Assembly (NCBI GenBank): GCA_034698045.1
Contig: JAQGAU010000208.1
Location: 1 to 34,489, forward strand
From: Paramacrobiotus richtersi
Taxonomy: Eukaryota > Tardigrada > Eutardigrada > Parachela > Macrobiotidae
Length of the DNA: 34,489 bases
Direction of reading: 5' to 3'
The notes under the pieces were generated by a model. The model was given only the letters and a program-made list of their open reading frames with translations. It did not search any database and had not been told where the DNA came from. The translations under genes and the position numbers were made by a program. Positions within the stretch are counted from its first letter, which is position 1, and each line of letters begins with the position of its first letter. Positions 23,823 through 33,251 of this stretch are shown here, one piece after another.

Positions 23823-25017
23823 TGTTTATTTTATTTATCGATGTAACTTTGTAATTACACTACGTAATTTGCAAATCTGATGCATTGAACTGATACTGAT
23901 AAAGCTAGCGTTCCATGAACTTCAGCTGTAGAGCCCACAAGCAGTTTAAACGGGTGTAATTATTTTCATTACGAGTACTTACAATGTTAATCAGATGGAT
24001 GCATAAATACCAACTAAAGCAGGATCGGTACGTCGTACTACTACATGTACAGTGATGAGTAACAGTAACTTATAAAGACGTTAAGTACTTACAGTAGTTG
24101 TTGCACTGTTAAATAGACGTTGCAGGACCGGACATTTAATTCGTCACGGTCATTTAATCAAATTTTGCGAATTAACGCTTGTACGCCATTATTTTCTGTA
24201 GTTCTACTATATTTTGTATGGATGCGCAGTAATCCAGTTATGGCCGCAAAGAAATCGCGCAATTATGCTATCAATATCGTGCACTCAGGTTGCGGGTCTC
24301 CGTAAGAAGATCAACGTAAATACATTTTCTTTCGGAGATCCATTAAACTTAATTGTTCGGTCAGAAAGGCTTATACTTCCTCGAATGTCTAAGTAGATGG
24401 CAGTGTTGATAGTGTCAATTTCCTATGCTTGGGGAAACGCTTCCACACAAGAGCCGAAACTTTTCCAAGAGAGTTTCGATTTTTTCCAGAATTTGTTCGA
24501 ATTCTGCATCGGAAAGTGTCGAGCAAAGGCTATGTATGTATTATACATCAGTGACGCCCTTGCGTAAGTTTTGGCTCGAAATTAAGCGGAACACATTAGA
24601 AGCTTCCGTGCGTTCGGTACATTACCGTACATGCCAGGGGCATAAAAAACAACAAAGATCGTTAAAACAATAAGTGCGATCGGTACCGCGTATCGGAAGT
24701 CGTTCCATATTTAATACCTTTTGGATTCAAATCACACGTCGGCAACTCTGTTCATTCGTCTATAGACTTCTTGAACTCGTTCAGGAAAAAAACAAGACAA
24801 CAGTTATGACATTGTGGTGATGCTATAATAGGCTCGTGCGACTGTATGGCTTCGGGCGCTAGTTACATTTCAATACACGCGTTCAGACAAAAAAGGAGCA
24901 GACTAATTCTTGTGTGACTTTAAATACGCGGTGCAGCATAAAAAACAGCCTTTCCTGCACAACATCTGTTTTATCTAATTTGTACCTAAGAGTTGCAGTT
25001 TTCCTTCCAAAATTATC
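23823..25017. other. Spacer between secreted paralogues 2 and 3
   Basis: About 1.2 kb. Holds a further ACATGTACAGT (24043-24053) and, 92 bases before the next start codon, a TATA-like TTTAAATA (24919-24926). Short open frames at 24120-24673 have no domain or splice support. No gene seen. Confidence 0.5.
24919..24926 (+). promoter_or_regulatory. Candidate TATA box of secreted paralogue 3
   Basis: TTTAAATA about 92 bases upstream of the ATG at 25018, leaving room for a 5' UTR of some 60 bases. Based on sequence and spacing alone. Confidence 0.25.
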
Positions 25018-25974
25018 ATGAAACACTGTGTGCTATTTACGGTTGTATTGTTGGCGGGTATTTTGTGCGCATCCGCTGCACCGAAGCAGGAAAAGAAGCC
25101 AGCCGGAAAAGAAGCCAAGGGTGCGAAGGCACCGAGCGGTCGGTCAGGTTTGGCGCGCAGTCTTCCCCGTGAAAAAAATGAGGTGAACCTTCTGGTAAAA
25201 TGCTAAACACCGTTTTTATATGGGGTGTTTTTAAATTAAACAATTTCCAAAAATAATGAAAACTGATTTTCAGATTGAATTTCGAATTAATTCGGGTTTT
25301 TTTAGTCTTTTTAATTTTAAGATTTTGCGATGATAATACGATAAGTAGCTATTCGATAATTTCTTTAGCATAAAATGTACGTTTTTTTAAATAATAAAAC
25401 GATATCTGTATGGATAGGATTTATACCAATTCAACGGTAAACTGGACATACATATCGGTAAATAATTAAATAAACTAATCCATCAAAAGAAGCGCAGATA
25501 TTACCGTATGTTCGGTATATTTCAATCGTTTCTTATTCATAATTCCATGCTTGTACTCAGACGAAGCCATCGCCATCGGGATCCGATCACGAAGCCCACC
25601 CACTTCCCGAGGGTTTAGACCCGACAATCCCTTTCAATATTAAGGATGAGGATGTCAAGGGCGTTCAGGACTCCATCGTCGAGAGCATGAATTCCATCCA
25701 GGAGTCGTTGATAAGTTTTATCAGCGGCCTGTTCGACACCGTCAAGTCCCTGGTACAGCAGAGCTCAGGAAAGGCCGCCGACCTCATCCAGGATAGCATC
25801 AACCGGACCAATGCTGTCAACACCAAGGTTATGTCATGGGGCACGGAAATCAGTGATACTTTCAGTCAGTCCCTTAAGAATGTCTCCAAACTCGGGGAGA
25901 ATGTACTGAGTTCCGTATCGATGAAGAATGGACCGCCGAAAGACAAGAAGGACAAGAAAGACAAGAAACATTAG
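25018..25974 (+). CDS. Secreted amphipathic-helical glycoprotein, tandem family member 3
   Basis: Two exons, 25018..25182 (or ..25194) and 25561..25974, stop TAG. Two donors, GAG-gtgaac at 25183 and CTG-gtaaaa at 25195, are both phase 0 and give 192 or 196 residues. A clear signal peptide opens it (MKHCVLFTVVLLAGILCASA, cut near residue 20), followed by a Lys/Ala-rich linker (KQEKKPAGKEAKGAKAPSG). Exon two holds the family core: IKDEDVKGVQDSIVESMNSI, QESLISFISGLFDTVKSLVQ, SSGKAADLIQDSINRTNAVN, ISDTFSQSLKNVSKL. It ends in a charged tail of three KDK-type units (KDKKDKKDKKH). Sequons NRT and NVS match those in the neighbours in kind and approximate place. There is no cysteine after the signal peptide. 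The helix pattern and very hydrophilic ends suggest a highly soluble extracellular protein. Function not known. Confidence 0.85.
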
Positions 25975-27516
25975 GGTGACCTTTTGGATTCAGTCCCTTT
26001 GGGTTTCTTGATTAAACGGTGCAGATGGTCGCACACGAACTGGTGCTGTATACGTGACCAGACATAAAAATATCATACGTTTTCAAAAAACTTCCAGTTC
26101 ACCGTGAAGGCATACGCGATAGTACAGTTTTGCAGTGTACTGTACTCAGTCAGTCACATAATAATTGTAGAATTACGATTCTGAGGAAACTCGTTATGCA
26201 AAATAGCATTACGTACGTGATTCGTAGTCACATTTCTTCATACTGAATCACTAATTAAACGCGTTCAGAGTTCGCAGCTCAGCATGTTCGTGTAGTATGA
26301 TAATTTTCTGTACGTGGAGTTATTTATCTTTAAATTACAGTTCCTATGCAGACTTTTCAGCAGTTTCTCGCTGTAGCACACTTTCTGCTACCCCCAGAAA
26401 TTACTAGGAAAGTGCACTCGCTCGTAGCGGGCACTGGGAGACCGAAGCGAAAACAGATTACAGACACGGTTTCGGTAGCGTTGCAGAAGTAAACGCGAGT
26501 TTGTCAAAACGTATCTACCTTATAAAGTTTTTTTATTTTGCTCAATCTCTTCAGAACATTTCTCGCACGTATTAAAACTTTTTTTAAGAAAAAAGACCTT
26601 TTTATCTAAGTTTACTAAAGCGAATTAGTTCGGCTTTTCTTTGTACGGTAGCTTTCTTGAACTTAATTGACTGCAAGAATTTTTAGAAAATAAAACACCA
26701 TGGATACAACCGTTTGTGGGCTATTGTTAACTAATATTAATAAATAATGAAAATAAATAGTATTAGGGACCGTCCTACATTTATTACTATCAATATTCTA
26801 GGTAATAATAATTTAATTTAATAACTTGATAAATTGATAATTTTTATTATTAATAATAAATAATAAAAATAATAATAATAGTGACCGACCGACGGAATGA
26901 CAGACAGACATTTTGATCCACTAAAGCTGAATATAGAGGACCTTCGCTTCGCTTCGGTCGATAACTACAGACAGTTCTTTTCATAGCTTTATGCCTTTAT
27001 TCAGCACCAATTTTATTAGCGCATATCAACATCGGTCGTAGCGGGAGAAAAGCAAGGATGTATCAGCAATGATACACTGTTCCTTTTGAGGTTCCATACA
27101 CATAGTGTTGTTGTATATACGGATTTCACCAGCAATCGGGAACAATAAGCTTGCAGAAAGCAGCAACTTGCGATTCGCGTTAAGCGTGCCATATATCAGC
27201 TGTTATCATCCGCTTATCTGCAAGAGCAAAATTTGTTATTCTCCAACTATTGACGCGTATTGTTATTAGTTTCCTTTTCATATAACGTCACTCAATAATG
27301 CTGTTTAACTTAATTATAATTTATAAAGTTAGTTTCTGAATATATAGAATACATGCATACATGGGGGAATACATGTATATGGGGGAAGTGATGACAGAAA
27401 CAAACTTCAAAAAGTAGTTGCGCGCACTGCATAGCAAGTAAATGAATAGAATTACTAAATCAAACTACACAAACACATACGTGAAATATTAGTATTGTAT
27501 TTACATTAAACGATTC
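25975..27516. other. Spacer between paralogue 3 and the eight-cysteine peptide gene (convergent)
   Basis: About 1.5 kb lying between the 3' ends of two convergent genes. 26740-26885 is AT-rich low-complexity DNA of taat and aataa units. A small cttcgcttcgcttcgg repeat lies near 26941. No coding frame supported. If the minus-strand peptide gene has a second exon (see its entry), it would lie here. Confidence 0.5.
26740..26885. repeat. AT-rich low-complexity stretch
   Basis: Mostly short A/T words (taata, aataat, tttaatt) ending in an aat triplet run; no coding content. Confidence 0.6.
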
Positions 27517-27798
27517 TCACCTGGTTTCTTTAATGCCTCCGCTACAGTCATCGCACGTACATGTGCCCATCACTGGACTGGCCACTTTTCCGACAAAGCC
27601 CAGTAGACTAGTCGGAGCGCCGGAATCCTCCGGTTTGACACAGCCGCCACCGGATTTCCCAAAAGTGTTGGTCCTGCAGAATATTTCGCATACCGGCTTG
27701 GTGCATTCGCCGACGAAACTCGGGATTACGCACGAAGCACCTTGGCTGAGACCGGCAGCGGCCAGGATGACTACAGTGAACAGAATAATGCGGTTCAT
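27517..27798 (-). CDS. Secreted eight-cysteine peptide with drosomycin-type (CS-alpha-beta) cysteine pattern
   Basis: 93 residues on the minus strand, start codon at 27798-27796. This start puts the signal peptide MNRIILFTVVILAAAGLSQG first; an upstream in-frame ATG at 27822 would add nine hydrophilic residues. Mature cysteines are C23, C32, C37, C41, C53, C80, C82 and C85: C-x8-C-x4-C-x3-C-x11-C-x26-C-x-C-x2-C. The order, with C-x3-C, a GGC (G-x-C) and C-x-C, is that of CS-alpha-beta peptides. The first gap of eight and the end CxCxxC match drosomycin-type antifungal peptides. The loop before C-x-C is much longer here (26 residues). In this class such peptides are secreted host-defence factors; that role here is inference. 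The frame ends in TGA at 27517, but CAG-gtgaga just before it is a strong donor, so a further exon is possible. Confidence 0.68.
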   Translation of the reverse strand: MNRIILFTVVILAAAGLSQGASCVIPSFVGECTKPVCEIFCRTNTFGKSGGGCVKPEDSGAPTSLLGFVGKVASPVMGTCTCDDCSGGIKETR

Positions 27799-30700
27799 GG
27801 CTAAGGAGTGATGTTTTCTCAAAAGTGTACTGGTGAAGTGAAATCGAATACCAATGGATAAACGTTTAGTAATGTTAACGGTTGAAACTTTTGTTTATAT
27901 GTGGATTTTTTGGACATTGTGGTTGTCGCTTCGGGAAGGAAAATATCGATATTTTGGCAACTGCTCTTGTTTACTGTTTTTCCCAACGATTGACCAGCTA
28001 ATAAAACCAGCTTCTCCCTTCACTTCTATACTATTTGAAATGCTAATTAATTACCGAATTTTTGTTATGTCATGCTCAACCGGTCGCTGATGGCAGTGCA
28101 GTCAAGAAAAACATACCGGTCAAACAAGATAATTTTCCTATTTGTTGACACCAACGCAGCGCCTTCAGCCCAGAGACGGTTTTGTAAGACGAAAACAGCT
28201 GGCGCCGAACAATATCCGCGACCGACCTTGCCAGTGGATAATTTTGCTCGATTTTTAAGTAGTAATTATAACGAACCACTTTTCTGGTTATGTTATATAT
28301 CGCGTATCAGTCGTATATACTGCAAGCACTCGGTGCAGCAGGATCGACTTCCAGGGTCGAGAAAAAAATTATTATACCGTAAACATCATTTTCTTTGGCA
28401 ATAGGAAGTGATTAAAATGCATATCCCATCGTAGGCGCCGTGTTGTTGTTGTTGCGCACTGAATTAGTTGGCACCACCGTTGTTATCGTTTTACAAGCCG
28501 AAGCTCGGCGTCCGAGTCTTATAATTATAAGATAATTAATTTACTGTGCTTCTCAAAATTTTCAGGTTCTTATTTCTGCATACCGGTAGTCTGATGTGCT
28601 GTAAATAAGTAACATTTTTTCAACCAAGCCAGCGAGGCATTCCATGAGAAAAACTTGAGTAAAATCTTGAGTTATATCAAATTTTAAAGGCTTCGTTTAA
28701 AGGGAGTTGGGACCTCTAAATTTAAAGGTTTGGAGTTTGCTGATCAGTTATGAATTGTTTATCGAATAATCTGAATATGTACCCTTATTCCTATAATATT
28801 TATCAGTTATAATATGTTGCATTTGAGTGATTTTGGGAGCACTCTAGAGCTAGTTTCAAGACGATTCAATAAACTTTGAACTTTGCCATAGGTGCGCAGT
28901 ACACACTTAGGGTCACGATAATATACATATTATTATTACATATTTTAGTCGAACTTCTTATAAGTTTCATAGTTTTATTCAACGGTGAGAAATTAGCGAC
29001 AACTACCAACTATATATAACAATACGTAATTTTATGGAAACAAAACGCTTATGTAGATAAAACAAAATATTACGTGAGAGAAGGATTTATTCGTACAAAA
29101 GTTGTATTATAATGTTTTGTTTCCGGAATTATTCCTGATAGTAATTTACGTGAGCCGCCAATTTAAAGCGTCAATCATTTCAGTAGCATCGGTTGAATGC
29201 GCCCGAGCGAATCAGGAGTTTGGAATCAGGAATGTTTGAATTTTGGGTTCAACGTTTCAAAGACCACGTTAAACTTCGACATTCGGTACACTAGTACTCT
29301 AAAATTCTTAAAAGTATACAAATGGTCTGAAAGTGAATCTTAAAAGCTTGCACCGTTGCCCTTTCAGCATCCGAACATTTCACCGAGAATCTTAATTTTA
29401 TGTGATCACTATTAATATTTTCAGTGCCATGATTGTTACACTTTCTGATCTAAGCATTGTTATGCGCTTGAGATGATTTTTTGTTGTCTTCAGGCTATTT
29501 TTAGTTATGAATATTTCTTGTTTTTTAATTATGTTTATTTTTCTTCAGTATCAGCGCTCCTCGTGCAGCTGTCTTTTATACGACGAAACAATCATTTTTG
29601 CTACGCTTTACAATAGCTTATATACTTACTTAACAGCGTATCCGTCAGATCTGACCGATCAATATTTAAAAGCCACAAACTATTCGAAGTGCTTTTTTAT
29701 TAAACAATGAAAAACCAGGTGTAAACCACCAGAAGGCTTCCCTTTCATTCTGCTTTGAAAGTTCGCAAGGCCATCGCAAATGCAGATCTGGTCTTATTTA
29801 CAAGTAGTATTTATTATTATTTGTTTTAAATGTAACAAAATTGAAAAAAAACTTTTTTTTTTAACTTCCAAGACCCGACGGAACTCGTGGTGCTAAATTC
29901 TAGCGTCTTCAAGCGCCAGTTTAATTTGCCGGGTAGATCAGGCAGTCAGCAGACGGACGGAAGTACTTTCGACCAGCGGTCAAGCAATTACCGTTCCACG
30001 GTATATTGTGCATTAGATGCGCTCGGCTTTGGAACTGTGAATGATCCTGAAAAGTGTACACATGGTTGATGGTTCCAGCTGTTACAACAACGGCGGCAAA
30101 TGCGGAACGAACAACAGGAAGCGGTTTTTGCTCCCGTATTTGCTAACATGATTGCTACTAAATTTGTACCCGGTTTGTAAAAATGCCCGGAAACGCTACT
30201 GCAAAACAACCTAAAGCGGTTAGCGACAGCAATAACAATAGCATTAATTTTTTTACTCTGTGATGAACACAATTTGACCAGTAAAGGGAACATTCTCGCA
30301 TCTGAAAATCGCCGCACGGTCGGTACACATAGCTCTGCAAGTGCACCATACGCTATTTATTTTAATAATGACAATTAATAGACAAACTTTAATCTGGGAA
30401 TTTTATAAAAAATGACACGTATTGCAAATGCAGAAGAGTTCCTCAAACTAATACAGAAACATTAAACTAGGAATTGACACGTACTGCAAATGTACGAGCA
30501 CAAGAGTTCTTCAAACGGTTTAAGCCGATTTTTTTTGCTGCAGGTACACTGCAGTCACCCTGCGTTTCAATTGGGTTATAAGAATCCAAATCAATGCTCC
30601 GGCACTTAAGACAAACCCGCGCACTGGAAAACGTTACAGAGCCGGACAACATTATCAAACTAGCACAATCAATAGACATGGGAAATGATCACGATAAGAG

Positions 30701-31109
30701 CGGGATCACCGGCCAGTCGAGAGATAATACGCAACATCTTGACGAGCCTAATTTTTCCATGTTCCGGTCCGTCGCGGGGAGGCACAGCAGCTGACTCTCA
30801 GCAGTAGCCGGGAAATGCACATCTGCATAAATCAATTGCGCTTTTCCCATTACACGCCGCAAATCTGTATGCTTACAGTAGCCAAGCAGTTGTGTATGTA
30901 TAAGGTCCACTCGATGCCGTTCTATACAGAGTCTTGTGCTAATAAATGTGATGAATACGTAACCCCCGGGGACACTATCAACACAGGATTTTCCATCAGA
31001 CAAATGGACTTTTGACTTACGGTTAGTTGGGAGCAATGCTACCTGTCAGCTGTGGACTGCTTGATGGCATTCGTAAAAGGGTGCGGATGTAAAAAAGCGT
31101 TAAAATCGT

Positions 31110-31268
31110 TCAAATCCCTGATAAACTGATGAATCTCTGTTTGGGAAATATTTTAACATTGCAGACGTTGACAGCTGGTCGTTTATACAAATTATGGACG
31201 TTAAGCGCTGCTTTTGCTTGGACAAGCATACTAGCTGCAAAAATTACTATTATAGTAAAGTAAAACAT
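31110..31268 (-). CDS. Possible small secreted peptide
   Basis: 52 residues if started at the ATG at 31268-31266: MFYFTIIVIFAASMLVQAKA is a good signal peptide, followed by a 32-residue tail beginning ALNVHNLYKRPAVNV with one cysteine, stop TGA at 31110. A KR pair in the tail could be a prohormone cleavage site. No family recognised and no paralogue in the window. It lies in AT-rich DNA, where a hydrophobic leader can arise by chance. Confidence 0.25.
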   Translation of the reverse strand: MFYFTIIVIFAASMLVQAKAALNVHNLYKRPAVNVCNVKIFPKQRFISLSGI

Positions 31269-32204
31269 TTTCTGCGGTGAAGTAAGTAACCTTGATGGCA
31301 ATTTCTGCGATCCCCCTGTCGGTTTAATGGTGTCATTGATAGAAGCTTGAAGTAGAAAAATCAAAAAATTATAGTACGACATATTAATATGCTCAATAAA
31401 TCTCAAAACAATCTTCGCAAGACTGGAGTTTCACTGTAATAATCGACTAGTGTACAATATTATGGTTACATATAAATACCAAAATCATATAATTAATGCA
31501 GTGTAGAATCATGACGCGATGATGGTCAGTATGCAAGCTGGTTGCAAACTTGCTCCTGCGGTGCCAGTGTTCGTTCAATCACTTAGTACACATATCTTAG
31601 CCCATTGTTTTCCTCCAGATGTTGTGGCATCTTTAGCCGTGCAGTCGAGCCGGTCGCTAAAATAGCCATTAACAGAACCGCCTTGTTTACTTCATATTGT
31701 TAGTACATTATTGTTTAACAGTTGGTCTTGGTAGTTCTAGTCACCTAGTGTAATACGTAAACTATGCAAAATTGTTCTACTAATACAGCGAGCGGCTTCG
31801 AGTCAATATACTGCAGGGCATGTTATAATTATTCAGCTTTCGTTAGGGCCCAATTTTCTGTGTACTAACAAGTAAGCATAGGGAATAAGTATTAAGCGTG
31901 TATAAAAAAAAGAAAGAGATGACGCGATTACAGATACCGGTATGATTCCGTATGAAAAGACCATTGTTTTCTACCCTGAACTTCTACTTTGCTCACCAGT
32001 GCAACGTATATGTTACGAGGGAGCATAACGGGAGAATTGTGTAATGAAAAAGGAAACATGTACTAAAATCAAAGTGGCGTAAAATGACAGTAGTATCGAA
32101 AATCGCTGATCTCCGGCATGGGAGGCCAACAAGCAATAAACCAGCTGGTGGTCTCCAAACAACATCACCACGTAAAACCCCCATCGAGCTGTACTCGGGG
32201 CCTG

Positions 32205-32213
32205 TATATAATA
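32205..32213 (+). promoter_or_regulatory. Weak TATA-like candidate upstream of the UNC-93-like gene
   Basis: TATATAATA set in a GC-richer block, about 1 kb before the start at 33252. It would only be the promoter of that gene if a 5' UTR intron lies between. Very tentative. Confidence 0.15.
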
Positions 32214-33251
32214 TCCGCGCGCAGCTCACACAGCAGCTGTCGGCGATGATCCCGCTCATCCCCACTCACCAGTCCCGCCCCCTTTTTCCGCTGCTCCCCA
32301 CAAGCCATTGACTTGGGGTATTTACACACACATTTACAAGACCGTACAATTAAAATCTGTCATTTTGGTTTGTGCGGTAGATGTTAAGGCGCCTGGCCCC
32401 ATGAATATTGTATGTGCAAGACACTGCTTTACAACTTGACAGGTCCAGGGATATATTCCTTGTCCCACGCATATAAATAACATGCATGAACACTTTCCTA
32501 CATTTTTCACTTAAAGAAATGAGACATTTCCCCCACCATTCAATCTCGGGCTTGGTGTGTGTGTATTGATTCAACTGCCAAAACGGGGAATGTATTGTTT
32601 GTCTATGGGATATAACTGCAGTGAGCCGGGCACTTTTTACGCGCGCACTGGGGATTGGATACAGTGGTGCCTTTGTTAGTGCGGTCAAATTTCAAATGAG
32701 TGGGAGTTACATGCTGCCGCGAATGATCTAACCACCGCTGCTGGATACATCATTGTTCGGAGGAAAAGAGGCAGTCTGTTTACTCCAACAACACGGCCCA
32801 CATTTTCGATTTTTCATAGAGATATTTGTGGAAAAATGGAGTGACTTGTCAGTGCCGGGTTTAGCGGTGGCCAAGTATTAAATCGGTGCTGGTCAAGGCG
32901 GGCGTGGTTTGATTCATTGATTGGTCTTTTTCCCCGGTGATATCAGTTCCTGGATTTGTTATTCCGGAAATCGACAGGTTTTTGTTATTATGCACGTATG
33001 ATGTTCGCACTCGACAGATTATATTAACATTCAGTTTTTTTATGATCCTGTTTGCCCAAACAGCGCCAGAAGAACTTTTTTATGCTAATTTAGCGGAATT
33101 GCCTGAGTATCAACTGCTGCAACTCACTGTCAGTCAAGTTTTTTGTAAAAAAGTCGTTTCCACAAGGTTAGCGGTCTGGATTTCCTGTTCACCCTTGGTC
33201 AGCACGACCATGGCCTGATTCTACCATGCCTACACACATCCGGTATGAAAA

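Larger units (their letters stand above)
27799..33251. other. Long gene-poor stretch before the UNC-93-like gene
   Basis: About 5.4 kb. One doubtful minus-strand mini-gene at 31110-31268 is listed separately. A GC-richer block at about 32090-32320 contains TATATAATA (32205-32213) and could hold a promoter. Other open frames (29507-29710, 29887-30069, 30594-30794, 32350-32688 minus) show no domain, signal or splice support. Non-coding exons of the downstream gene may be hidden here. Confidence 0.5.

Noticed and set aside
20244..25974. Naming the three secreted paralogues as known tardigrade heat-soluble proteins (SAHS, CAHS, MAHS) or LEA proteins
   Set aside because: They carry signal peptides and a helical core without the motifs I associate with those families; the host is also not proven.
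27533..27811. Plus-strand open frame over the cysteine peptide gene
   Set aside because: Antisense shadow: no start context, no domain, while the minus strand has a signal peptide and an ordered cysteine pattern.
29507..29710. 67-codon plus-strand frame with an ATG and hydrophobic start
   Set aside because: AT-rich DNA, no splice or family support, composition like chance translation.
29887..30069. 60-codon frame reading FKRQFNLPGRSGSQQTDGS
   Set aside because: Protein-like composition but no start codon, no partner exon and no recognised domain.
32937..33218. 93-codon frame just upstream of the UNC-93-like start
   Set aside because: It lacks an ATG start and ends before 33252 in a different frame; an in-frame stop at 33246 separates the real gene from upstream sequence.
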